A stretch of 64,000 nucleotides of DNA from Paracoccaceae bacterium. GTDB taxonomy: Bacteria > Pseudomonadota > Alphaproteobacteria > Rhodobacterales > Rhodobacteraceae. The stretch is from assembly GCA_020630695.1 (NCBI GenBank), contig JAHDIS010000002.1, positions 56,606-120,605 on the forward strand, given 5' to 3'. The first letter of the stretch is position 1, and every line of letters starts with the position of its first letter. Of the stretch, positions 25,958-34,548 are shown piece after piece. The notes below the pieces were generated by a model, which worked only from the letters and a program-made list of their open reading frames with translations, was not told where the DNA came from and searched no databases. The position numbers and the translations under genes are program-made.

Positions 25958-27169
25958 ATGACCGAAGCCTATATCTATGACGCCGTTCGAACACCCCGCG
26001 GCAAGGGTCGCAAGGATGGCAGCTTGCACGAGCTGACCAGCCTGCGCTTGTCCGCACTGACGATGAATGCCGTCAAGGAACGCAACAACCTCGAAGGACA
26101 TGCCGTTGAGGATGTCATCTGGGGGAACGTGACCCAGGTCGGAGAACAGGGCGGCTGCCTTGCGCGTTCAGCAGTACTCGCATCGGATCTGGATGAATCT
26201 ATCCCCGGTCTGGCGATCAATCGGTTCTGTGCGTCGGGCATGGAAGCGGTCAATCTTGCTGCAAATCAGGTTCGCGGTGGTGCGGGTGATGCCTATATCG
26301 CGGGCGGCGTCGAGATGATGGGCCGCGTTGCCATGGGCAGCGATGGCGCTGCAATCGCCGTCGACCCCAGCCTTGCCATGGACAGCTACTTTGTACCGCA
26401 GGGCATCAGCGCAGACATCATTGCAACCGAGTACGGTTTCAGCCGCGATGACGCCGATGGTCTGGCTGTTGAATCCCAGCGGCGCGCTGCCGCGGCATGG
26501 GAGGACGGTCGCTTTGACAAGTCAGTCATCACCGTGCGGGATCAGAATGGCCTGCCAATTCTGGATCGTGACGAATACATGCGCCCCGGCACCGACATGC
26601 AAAGCCTTGGCAGCCTGAAACCCTCCTTCAAGGACATGGGCGAAGTCATGCCCGGTTTCGACAAGATCGCACTTATGAAGTACCCCCATCTCGAGCGCAT
26701 CAACCACATCCACCACGCGGGCAACAGTTCGGGAATCGTGGATGGCTCGGCTGCGGTCCTCATCGGAAACAAGGCCTTTGGCGAAAAGCACGGACTGAAA
26801 GCCCGCGCGCGCATCAAGGCGACTGCAAAGATCGGCACCGATCCGACAATTATGCTGACCGGTCCGGTCCCGGTAACCGAAAAGATCCTGGCCGACAACG
26901 GCATGTCCATCTCGGATATCGATCTGTTTGAGGTGAATGAAGCTTTTGCATCTGTGGTTTTGCGTTTTATGCAGGCCTTTGACGTTGACGCCGACCGCGT
27001 CAATGTGAACGGTGGTTCCATAGCAATGGGACATCCGCTTGGGGCTACTGGTGCAATCATCATCGGCACTTTGCTTGATGAGCTGGAGCGCACCGGAAAA
27101 GGCACCGGCCTCGCCACTCTTTGCATTGCATCGGGTATGGGCGCTGCCACGATCATCGAGCGGGTCTGA
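25958..27169 (+). CDS. Acetyl-CoA acyltransferase (thiolase)
   Basis: Thiolase of 403 residues that splits 3-ketoacyl-CoA with CoA in the last step of beta-oxidation. The acyl-accepting Cys91 lies in NRFCASGMEA, the second-site His in VNEAFA and GGSIAMGHPLGATGA, and the proton-donor Cys in TLCIASGMGAATI. Length and motifs suit FadA/AtoB-type enzymes; the nearby fadB suggests a FadA partner. ATG 25958 is chosen because MTEAYIYDAVRTPRGKG is the family start. ACGT boxes lie upstream, so it probably begins its own transcript with the NTF2-like genes and fadB. Confidence 0.94.
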   Translation: MTEAYIYDAVRTPRGKGRKDGSLHELTSLRLSALTMNAVKERNNLEGHAVEDVIWGNVTQVGEQGGCLARSAVLASDLDESIPGLAINRFCASGMEAVNLAANQVRGGAGDAYIAGGVEMMGRVAMGSDGAAIAVDPSLAMDSYFVPQGISADIIATEYGFSRDDADGLAVESQRRAAAAWEDGRFDKSVITVRDQNGLPILDRDEYMRPGTDMQSLGSLKPSFKDMGEVMPGFDKIALMKYPHLERINHIHHAGNSSGIVDGSAAVLIGNKAFGEKHGLKARARIKATAKIGTDPTIMLTGPVPVTEKILADNGMSISDIDLFEVNEAFASVVLRFMQAFDVDADRVNVNGGSIAMGHPLGATGAIIIGTLLDELERTGKGTGLATLCIASGMGAATIIERV

Positions 27170-27185
27170 ACAGTAAGGCCGGCAC

Positions 27186-28085
27186 ATGTACAGCATCATC
27201 GATCAACAACGCGCTTACGAGATAGCCCAGGAAGCCTTGGACAGGACCGAGGATGCGTTGTTGACCGGGAACCATTCGGTTTTCGAGGAGCTTTTCCATC
27301 TGCCTCAGTCACTTTCGACGATGGATGGAATTGTTTGGCTCGAAAGCACCGATGACATCCGGAAGGTATTTGACCGTGTGTGCAAGCGGATCAAAGACTT
27401 GGGCATAACCAAGCTGGACCGCCGCGTTGATCGATTGATCTTCGACGGCCCGGAGGCCATTCGGTATTCCTATTTGACCCGCATGCTCGATGCCGCTGGA
27501 TCGCTTGTGCAACCGCCCTTTCCCTGCTTGTGCCGAATGATTCACCTTGATGGCACATGGAAGATCGCGGACACCCAATACGCACTGCGCGACGAAACGG
27601 ATCACGAAGAAGCGCTCTTGGGTGCTCAACATGAACGATCCATACCCGGCGGGCTGGAATCGCCGGGCTATGCCGTTTTTCAGAACCTGTTGGACCGGAT
27701 AACAAAAAGTTATCTGGAAAAAGACTTCGCCACGTTTGAAGAACTGACCTCATTTCCGGTCTTGGTGCAAAAAGCGCATGGCACCGAAATATTTCCGGAC
27801 GCACATCGATTGCAGATTGATTTCGAGCAGTACCAGCGAGAGTTCAAGATCAAGGGCATCACGAACATGATCCGGACCATCCGAAGTGTTCATATGATCG
27901 GCTCCAAGAGAATGCAGGGAACCTATCGAACGTACCTTCTGAGTGGGAAAACTCTGCTTTCTGAAGGTTATGACAGCGCCATGACTCTGGAACAGGGCGA
28001 GGACGCGGTTTGGCGGATAACATCGGTGATGCATCCGATCGAGCACATGACACTCGACAAAATGGTACACAGCGATCTGTCATGA
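27186..28085 (+). CDS. Protein with two NTF2-like domains, function unknown
   Basis: A 299-residue protein that reads as two tandem NTF2/SnoaL-like alpha+beta domains (about 8-145 and 163-290). Each has a pair of N-terminal helices (DRTEDALLTGNHSVFEELF; DRITKSYLEKDFATFEELT), a central IRKVF or YQREF helix with GIT following, and strands ending in G-T/x-W-K/R-I (GTWKIADTQ; AVWRITSVM). There are no obvious catalytic residues. It starts 16 bases after the thiolase stop and overlaps the next gene by four bases, so it belongs to the beta-oxidation transcript. Such domains can bind small hydrophobic ligands; any acyl-CoA role is inference. Confidence 0.7.
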   Translation: MYSIIDQQRAYEIAQEALDRTEDALLTGNHSVFEELFHLPQSLSTMDGIVWLESTDDIRKVFDRVCKRIKDLGITKLDRRVDRLIFDGPEAIRYSYLTRMLDAAGSLVQPPFPCLCRMIHLDGTWKIADTQYALRDETDHEEALLGAQHERSIPGGLESPGYAVFQNLLDRITKSYLEKDFATFEELTSFPVLVQKAHGTEIFPDAHRLQIDFEQYQREFKIKGITNMIRTIRSVHMIGSKRMQGTYRTYLLSGKTLLSEGYDSAMTLEQGEDAVWRITSVMHPIEHMTLDKMVHSDLS

Positions 28086-28552
28086 CCCAAACAACAGCCG
28101 ATACGATTTACCAACAATATCTGGACGTTGCGACACGCCTGTTCTGGTCCAAGCAGTGGGATGACCTTGCGGGTCTGATTGTCTTGCCGGGCGATATCCA
28201 TTCTCCCAATGGCACGTACCATGTCAGCACCCAGTCAGAACTGATCGAGACGTTTAGGACACAACACGAAAGTCTGCAGCGCAACGGAGCAACCGAGTTC
28301 CATCGCATTTGCCTGCGTGCCGAGTTCGACAAGCACGCCCGGCATTCGATCACAGGTGTGCATAAAACCTATGCCCTAAATGGCGGCGGTTACGTTGTAC
28401 CACCTTATGAAAACACAATGGCTTTGACGCTTGAGGATGGCACTTGGAAAGCCAATGGCATCCGCTCATCCGTGCCAAACGAAGTGCTGTCATTGCATCC
28501 ACTCGGTTCTGATTTGCAGGCCGATCTGAATTCAGGGGATGCGGCACGATGA
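28082..28552 (+). CDS. Single NTF2-like domain protein, paralogous to the preceding gene
   Basis: A 156-residue protein with one NTF2-like domain: helices QQYLDVATRLFWSKQWDDLA, a strand region HSPNGTYHVSTQSELIETFR, and strands LTLEDGTWKANGIRSS. The layout matches each half of the upstream protein, suggesting duplication followed by splitting. The ATGA overlap implies translational coupling, and fadB follows 128 bases later. The pair makes three related domains in a row within the operon. No enzyme function recognised. Confidence 0.7.
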   Translation: MTQTTADTIYQQYLDVATRLFWSKQWDDLAGLIVLPGDIHSPNGTYHVSTQSELIETFRTQHESLQRNGATEFHRICLRAEFDKHARHSITGVHKTYALNGGGYVVPPYENTMALTLEDGTWKANGIRSSVPNEVLSLHPLGSDLQADLNSGDAAR

Positions 28553-28680
28553 ACGCGAGCCAGCCTGCAATAACACCGGCACAGCCTTGTTCAGCGCAAA
28601 CTGAATCCACTGTGCCCCCGCAAACATCACATAAAAAGCGCTGAATGCGCACAGCCAGTACCTGGAAAGGACCAAGAGAC

Positions 28681-30879
28681 ATGGCCGATTTTAGCATGCA
28701 GACACGCGACGACGGCGTCGCGATCATCACATGGGACGTCAAAGAAAAATCCATGAATGTCATGACCCTCGAGGCATGGGACGTTCTGGATGGGCTTGTG
28801 GATCAGGCTTTGGCAGATGATGCCGTCAAGGGCGTGGTCATCACATCTGGCAAGGACAGTTTTGCAGGCGGCATGGACCTGAATGTCATCGCCAAAATGA
28901 AAGAAATGGCTGGCGACGATCCTGCGCGCGGTTTGTTTGATGGCATCATGAATGCCCATCGTATCATGCGCAAAATCGAACGGGCTGGCATGGATGCCAA
29001 GACCAACAAAGGCGGCAAGCCAATCGCAACGGCGCTGCCCGGCACCGCGCTTGGCATTGGTCTGGAAATTCCGCTTTCGACACACCGCATTTTCGCAGCG
29101 CCAAACCCCAAGGCCAAGATTGGTCTGCCGGAAATCATGGTTGGCATCTTCCCGGGGGCCGGCGGAACCACGCGACTGGTTCGCAAGATGGGTGCCATGG
29201 CCGCCAGCCCCTATCTGTTGGAAGGCAAACTGATGGATCCGGTTGCTGCGCAGAAGGCTGGAATCGTCGACGAAATCGCCGCTGATCCGGTGGCCGCGGC
29301 CTGTGAATGGGTTCTGAGCGCGAAAGACGCCGACATCGTGAAGCCATGGGACGCCAAAGGCTACAAGATGCCCGGCGGCGCGCCCTATCATCCAGCAGGT
29401 TTCATGACGTTTGTTGGTGCCTCCGCTATGGTCAACGGCAAAACCATGGGCGTTTATCCTGCCGCAAAGGCCTTGCTCAGCGCGGTGTATGAAGGTGCGC
29501 TGGTTCCATTCGACACCGCCCTCAAAATCGAAGCGCGCTGGTTTACCAACGTGCTGATGAACCCCAGCTCGGCCAATATGATCCGGTCACTGTTCATAAA
29601 CAAAGAAGCCCTGGAAAAAGGCGCCGTGCGTCCTGCTGATGTTGCGGATCAGCGCGTCAGCAAAGTTGGCGTTCTTGGTGCGGGCATGATGGGTGCAGGT
29701 ATCGCGCTCGTGTCGGCGCAGGCCGGCATCGAAGTCGTGCTGCTCGATCGCGATCAAGCCGCGGCAGACAAAGGCAAAGGCTATGCCGAAGCGCATTTTG
29801 CCAAAGGTGTACAACGCAAGAAAATCAGCGAAGAGATGGCCGCAACCATGGCTGGCCGGATCACGGCAACCACAGATTACGCTGCACTCAAGGGATGTGA
29901 TCTGATCATCGAAGCTGTCTTCGAAGACCCCAAGATCAAGGCCGAAGTGACCGCGCAAGTCGATGCAGTCACAGACGCGGATTGCATCTTTGCAACCAAC
30001 ACATCGACGCTTCCGATCACCGAATTGTCCAAGGCATCCAAAAATGCCGAGAACTTCATCGGCATCCACTTCTTCAGCCCTGTTGAAAAGATGATGCTGG
30101 TCGAGATCATCAAGGGCCGCGGCACCGGTGATCGCGCCGTTGCCAAAGCGTTGGACTATGTGCGTCAAATCCGGAAAACGCCAATTGTGGTCAACGATGC
30201 GCGCTTCTTCTACGCGAACCGCTGCATTATTCCCTACATCAACGAAGGCATCCGCATGGTCAAAGAAGGGGTTGCCCCAGCATTGATCGAAAATGCTGCA
30301 AAGATGGTGGGTATGCCTTTGGGACCGCTGCAGCTCGTGGATGAAACCTCGATCGATCTGGGTGCCAAGATCGCCCGCGCGACCCGTGCCGCGATGGGCG
30401 ACGCCTATCCGGATGGCGAAGTCGACGAAGTGATCTTTTGGATGGAAGAACAGGGGCGTCTTGGCCGCAAATCGGCATCCGGGTTCTACGACTACGACGA
30501 AAAGGGAAAGCGCACCGGTCTTTCCGCAGCTGTTGCGGCGCAGTATCCACAGGCCGACGAACAACCGGATCTGACCGAAGTTCAGCATCGTTTGCTCTTT
30601 GTGCAATCGCTAGAGGCAGTCCGCGCGCTGGAAGAAGGCGTTCTGATGGATATCCGCGAAGGCGACGTTGGCGCGATCCTGGGTTGGGGCTTTGCGCCTT
30701 GGTCCGGTGGTCCGCTCTCTTGGCTCGATATGCTGGGTGCACCCTATGCATCCGAACGCTGCGACGCGTTGCAAGCCGCTCATGGCGACCGGTTTGCATG
30801 CCCGGATTTGCTGCGGGACATGGCCGCCAAGAACCAAAATTTCTACGGCCGTTTCGGCCCGCAGGCCAAAGCAGCCTGA
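28681..30879 (+). CDS. fadB: Fatty-acid oxidation complex alpha subunit (enoyl-CoA hydratase / 3-hydroxyacyl-CoA dehydrogenase)
   Basis: A 732-residue two-domain enzyme that hydrates enoyl-CoA and oxidises the 3-hydroxyacyl-CoA with NAD. The N-terminal crotonase domain (1-300) has the oxyanion-hole stretch SGKDSFAGGMDL and GLPEIMVGIFPGAGGTTRLV. The dehydrogenase domain starts with the NAD-binding VGVLGAGMMGAGIAL (about 328-342), with the catalytic His in IGIHFFSPVEKM. The C-terminal domain ends GRFGPQAKAA. It works with the thiolase encoded upstream. The gene-proximal start MADFSMQTRDDG at 28681 is preferred over an in-frame Met 12 codons earlier. Confidence 0.95.
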   Translation: MADFSMQTRDDGVAIITWDVKEKSMNVMTLEAWDVLDGLVDQALADDAVKGVVITSGKDSFAGGMDLNVIAKMKEMAGDDPARGLFDGIMNAHRIMRKIERAGMDAKTNKGGKPIATALPGTALGIGLEIPLSTHRIFAAPNPKAKIGLPEIMVGIFPGAGGTTRLVRKMGAMAASPYLLEGKLMDPVAAQKAGIVDEIAADPVAAACEWVLSAKDADIVKPWDAKGYKMPGGAPYHPAGFMTFVGASAMVNGKTMGVYPAAKALLSAVYEGALVPFDTALKIEARWFTNVLMNPSSANMIRSLFINKEALEKGAVRPADVADQRVSKVGVLGAGMMGAGIALVSAQAGIEVVLLDRDQAAADKGKGYAEAHFAKGVQRKKISEEMAATMAGRITATTDYAALKGCDLIIEAVFEDPKIKAEVTAQVDAVTDADCIFATNTSTLPITELSKASKNAENFIGIHFFSPVEKMMLVEIIKGRGTGDRAVAKALDYVRQIRKTPIVVNDARFFYANRCIIPYINEGIRMVKEGVAPALIENAAKMVGMPLGPLQLVDETSIDLGAKIARATRAAMGDAYPDGEVDEVIFWMEEQGRLGRKSASGFYDYDEKGKRTGLSAAVAAQYPQADEQPDLTEVQHRLLFVQSLEAVRALEEGVLMDIREGDVGAILGWGFAPWSGGPLSWLDMLGAPYASERCDALQAAHGDRFACPDLLRDMAAKNQNFYGRFGPQAKAA

Positions 30880-31322
30880 CCAAAATAATATCGGGGCGCC
30901 CACGGGCGCTCCGATCCTCGCGGCAGCACATCACGAAATCTCTGCCGAAATGCGCGCCTATTCACGGCGTGGCCGCGTTCAACGACGCTTTTCGCGGCAT
31001 TCCCATAAAATCGGTATCCCGGATATCCGTTTTGCTCTTGAAAAACGCATGACAAAGCGCAGATGCAAAACCGGGGCGGGGATAACTCACACGACAAAAC
31101 CACATGCGCTTGGCTTGCTGCCGGACGCCGCTTGGCTTACCACGTTCCGAAGCCGGTCTTTTTCTGGGATCGCAGCAACGTGGGCCTATTTGTCCATGAC
31201 ACAATCGGGATGACGCACAGCGTGCACCCCCGGCAGAGCTGCTTTGCTTGCAAACGGGCCGATCTGATCCGAACGCCCATTTTTCTATCGGGCGAACACT
31301 GTGAACAAATTGCGGAGCTGCC
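30880..31322. other. Gene-free interval between fadB and mrpA
   Basis: These 443 bases contain only short open frames without recognisable protein character. Near its start TCGGGGCGCCC and GGGCGCTCCGA (30891-30914) form an 11-bp stem with one mismatch but no T run, perhaps a 3' end stabiliser for fadB. The rest is presumably the leader and promoter of the mrp operon; I see no tRNA or known riboswitch. Confidence 0.6.
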
Positions 31323-34190
31323 GTGTCTCTTTTTCTCGTCGTCGCCCTGCCATTTCTCGGAGCGTTGCTGCCCGGACTGATGAACCAAGCTGGACGCGCG
31401 GCCTGCGCCGGGATCACCTTCGTGGTCTCGCTGGCCGCGTTCATCGGACTATTGACCAACCTGCCTGCCGTTCTGGCCGGTGAAACCATCAAAGCCAGCA
31501 TTGATTGGATTCCCCTGCTCGGTTTGAATTTCTCGCTCATGCTGGACGGGCTTGGGTTTTTCTTTGCCTTTTTGATCCTTGGCATTGGCCTGCTGATCAT
31601 CGCCTACGCGCGGCACTACCTTTCGCGCAATGACAACATGGGTGCGTTTTTCACGTACCTTCTGTTGTTCCAAGGAGCCATGGTCGGCATCGTCATGAGC
31701 GATAACATATTGCTTTTGCTTGTGTTCTGGGAGCTGACATCACTGTCTTCGTTCCTGCTGATCGGATTTTGGAAACACCTGCCCGAAGGCCGTCAGGGTG
31801 CGCGGATGGCTTTGACCGTGACGGGCATGGGCGGACTAGCCATGATCGGCGGCATGCTGATCCTCGGTGAAATCGCTGGCAGCTACAATCTTTCGGACAT
31901 TCTTCAAAGCCGCGAGGCCATTCAGGCCAGCCCGCTCTACCTGCCTGCGCTGCTGCTGATCCTGCTGGGGTGTTTTACCAAGTCTGCGCAGTTCCCGTTC
32001 CACTTCTGGCTCCCGCACGCCATGGCCGCACCCACTCCGGTGTCTGCCTATCTGCACTCTGCCACTATGGTTAAGGCTGGCATCTTCCTGATGGCCCGTC
32101 TTTGGCCGGTGCTGTCAGGGACACCCGAATGGTTCGCGATCGTCACAACAGCCGGACTGATCACAATGGTTCTGGGCGCGGTGATCGCCCTGTTCAAGCA
32201 CGACCTCAAAGCGCTGCTGGCCTTCTCGACTGTTTCGCATCTTGGGCTGATCACCATGCTGCTGGGCACCGGCACTGCGTTTGGTGCCATGGCAGCGGTG
32301 TTTCACATTCTCAACCACGCGACTTTCAAGGCCGCGCTATTCATGTCCGCCGGCATCATCGACCACGAGGCGCACACACGCGACATTCGACGTCTGGGCG
32401 GATTGCGCCACCTGATGCCCATCACCTTCATCTTTGCAACATTGGCAGCCCTTTCCATGGCCGGGATTCCGTTCCTGAACGGGTTCCTGTCCAAGGAAAT
32501 GATGCTGGAAGAGGCCAACCACACCGTCCTGTTCGGCTCTCCTTGGCTGGTGCCAGCGCTGGCGGTCTTTGGATCGCTTTTCTCGGCAGCATATTCCTTC
32601 CGCTATGTTGGCCATGTCTTTCTCGGGCCCAAGCGTGATGACTATCCAACCACGCCTCATGACCCGGGTCCCGGCCTTTGGTTGCCGCCTGTGATCCTTG
32701 TCGTACTGGTCGTCGCAATCGGTGTGGCGCCGTTTTTGGCCGAACCATTCGTAAAAATGGTGACGGCATCGCTTTTGGGTGAGGCCGCAGAAGTGCCCAA
32801 GGCATACTTCAAGATTTGGCATGGGCTTGTCCCCGCGCTTTATATGTCGATTGCAGCGGTTGTCGGCGGATTGATCCTGTTGGCTGTCTACCGCCCTGCC
32901 CTGCGACTGTGGGACGCCGCGCCGCGCCCCGAGGCCAAGGTGATTTTCGAAGCCTTGATCGAAAACGTCGTGAAGCTGGCCCAAGGCCTGATCCTGCGCA
33001 GCCACAACGGCGCGTTTTCACGTTACGCAGCTCTGGCCATGTCGTTCATCATCCTTGCCGGATACTACGCCTGGACGACGGGAACAGTTGGCGACGCGAC
33101 CCGCACCCTGCAGCCGGTTACAGCAATCGCTGTTGCGGGTTGGGCGACATTGGTAGCCGCCACCATCGGTCTGGTCTTCCTGCACCGCAACCGCCTGCTG
33201 GCGCTGGTGTTCATGGGGGTGATCGGTCTGATGGTTTCGGTCGGTTTCATTTTCCTCAGCGCGCCTGATCTGGCGATGACCCAAATCACAGTCGAAGTGG
33301 TCACGATCGTTCTGTTGTTGCTGGCGTTGAACTTCCTTCCAAAATCGTCGCCAATCGAAAGCTCGGCCTTGCGCCGGTCACGGGACACGGTCGTCGCTGT
33401 GGCCGGTGGTCTGGCAGCCATGGGTTTGACCTATCACTTCCTCATGCGCGACGCCGTCGATCAGAGTATTTCTGCCTTCCATCTGGCCAATTCCTACAAA
33501 GGTGGCGGCGGGACCAACGTCGTTAACGTGATCCTTGTGGATTTCCGTGGATTCGACACCTACGGCGAAATCATCGTTCTGGGCATTGCCGCCCTGCTGA
33601 TCTTTGCGCTGACCGAAGCGCTTTTGGGTGGGCCAGTTCGTGCACGCTTGCTGAACCGTGAACCGGACATGCCACAAGCGGGTGACGCACACCCCGGCAT
33701 GATGGTCGTGCTGACGCGGGTGATGATGCCTGTTGTGCTCATGGTTGGTTTCTATGTCTTCCTGCGCGGCCACAACGAACCCGGTGGCGGGTTCATCGCC
33801 GGACTGATCGTGTCCATTGCCGTGGTGATGCAGTACATGGCCAGCGGCTTTAACTGGGCCGCCGCCCGTTTGCGGTATCCTTATCACGGCATTATCGGGG
33901 CGGGTGTCCTGATCGCTGGGCTAACCGGTATCGGGTCTTGGTTCGTGGGCAAGCCCTTCCTGACTTCGGATTTCACATATGTGCGCATACCCCCGTTCGA
34001 GAAGTTCGAGCTGGCAACCGCTGCGTTGTTCGACCTCGGCGTTTTTCTGGCTGTGGTCGGCGCGGTCATGCTGTCGCTGGAAAGCTATTCGAGACTGGCG
34101 CGCCGGTCTGAACGTCCGGACACGGAACATCCGATTGACATCGACCCGTCACGCGACGATCCGGAAAACATCATGAAGGCAGGAGGCTGA
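31323..34190 (+). CDS. mrpA: Monovalent cation/proton antiporter subunit A, fused A+B type
   Basis: The largest subunit of the Mrp (Pha/Mnh) complex, 955 residues, about 20 membrane helices. The NuoL-like part (1-500) has LLVFWELTSLSSFLLIGFWK and the proton-path segment KSAQFPFHFWLPHAMAAPTP. The C-terminal part from about residue 800 is an MrpB domain (MMPVVLMVGFYVFLRGHNEP). The fusion marks the six-gene group 2 operons, as in rhizobial pha. The complex expels sodium or potassium in exchange for protons, important for pH and salt tolerance in seawater. The start codon is GTG 31323 with GGAG upstream. Confidence 0.95.
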   Translation: MSLFLVVALPFLGALLPGLMNQAGRAACAGITFVVSLAAFIGLLTNLPAVLAGETIKASIDWIPLLGLNFSLMLDGLGFFFAFLILGIGLLIIAYARHYLSRNDNMGAFFTYLLLFQGAMVGIVMSDNILLLLVFWELTSLSSFLLIGFWKHLPEGRQGARMALTVTGMGGLAMIGGMLILGEIAGSYNLSDILQSREAIQASPLYLPALLLILLGCFTKSAQFPFHFWLPHAMAAPTPVSAYLHSATMVKAGIFLMARLWPVLSGTPEWFAIVTTAGLITMVLGAVIALFKHDLKALLAFSTVSHLGLITMLLGTGTAFGAMAAVFHILNHATFKAALFMSAGIIDHEAHTRDIRRLGGLRHLMPITFIFATLAALSMAGIPFLNGFLSKEMMLEEANHTVLFGSPWLVPALAVFGSLFSAAYSFRYVGHVFLGPKRDDYPTTPHDPGPGLWLPPVILVVLVVAIGVAPFLAEPFVKMVTASLLGEAAEVPKAYFKIWHGLVPALYMSIAAVVGGLILLAVYRPALRLWDAAPRPEAKVIFEALIENVVKLAQGLILRSHNGAFSRYAALAMSFIILAGYYAWTTGTVGDATRTLQPVTAIAVAGWATLVAATIGLVFLHRNRLLALVFMGVIGLMVSVGFIFLSAPDLAMTQITVEVVTIVLLLLALNFLPKSSPIESSALRRSRDTVVAVAGGLAAMGLTYHFLMRDAVDQSISAFHLANSYKGGGGTNVVNVILVDFRGFDTYGEIIVLGIAALLIFALTEALLGGPVRARLLNREPDMPQAGDAHPGMMVVLTRVMMPVVLMVGFYVFLRGHNEPGGGFIAGLIVSIAVVMQYMASGFNWAAARLRYPYHGIIGAGVLIAGLTGIGSWFVGKPFLTSDFTYVRIPPFEKFELATAALFDLGVFLAVVGAVMLSLESYSRLARRSERPDTEHPIDIDPSRDDPENIMKAGG

Positions 34191-34191
34191 T

Positions 34192-34548
34192 ATGGAACTG
34201 CTTGTCGCTTCGGCCATTGGCCTTCTAACCGCAGCAGGGATCTATCTGATCCTGCGCTTGCGGACATTCCCCGTGATCCTCGGGCTTTCGCTGATCACAT
34301 ATGCAGTGAACGTATTCCTGTTCGCCTCAGGCCGTCTGACTATCGGCGCGCCGCCGGTGTTGATGGATGACGTGACACGGTACACCGACCCATTGCCTCA
34401 GGCTCTGGTTCTGACCGCGATTGTGATTTCCTTTGGGATGACAGCGGTCGTGGTGATGATTGCGCTGGGTGCCTTCCTGGGCGCCGATGATGATGCCGTG
34501 GATGATGGTCCGGATGAGCAAGCCACCGAGACGGAGGATGCGGTATGA
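34192..34548 (+). CDS. mrpC: Monovalent cation/proton antiporter subunit C
   Basis: NuoK-like small membrane subunit of the Mrp complex, 118 residues, three helices (about 1-22, 28-48, 72-95). GIYLILRLRTFPVILGLSLI and ALVLTAIVISFGMTAVVVMI are family-typical. The tail is very acidic (DDDAVDDGPDEQATETEDAV). It starts one base after mrpA and overlaps mrpD by four, so all subunits are made from a single coupled message. Confidence 0.94.
   Translation: MELLVASAIGLLTAAGIYLILRLRTFPVILGLSLITYAVNVFLFASGRLTIGAPPVLMDDVTRYTDPLPQALVLTAIVISFGMTAVVVMIALGAFLGADDDAVDDGPDEQATETEDAV

Noticed and set aside
31063..31380. A 105-codon frame in the fadB-mrpA gap
   Set aside because: Overlaps the start of mrpA, has unusual amino acid composition and no ribosome site.
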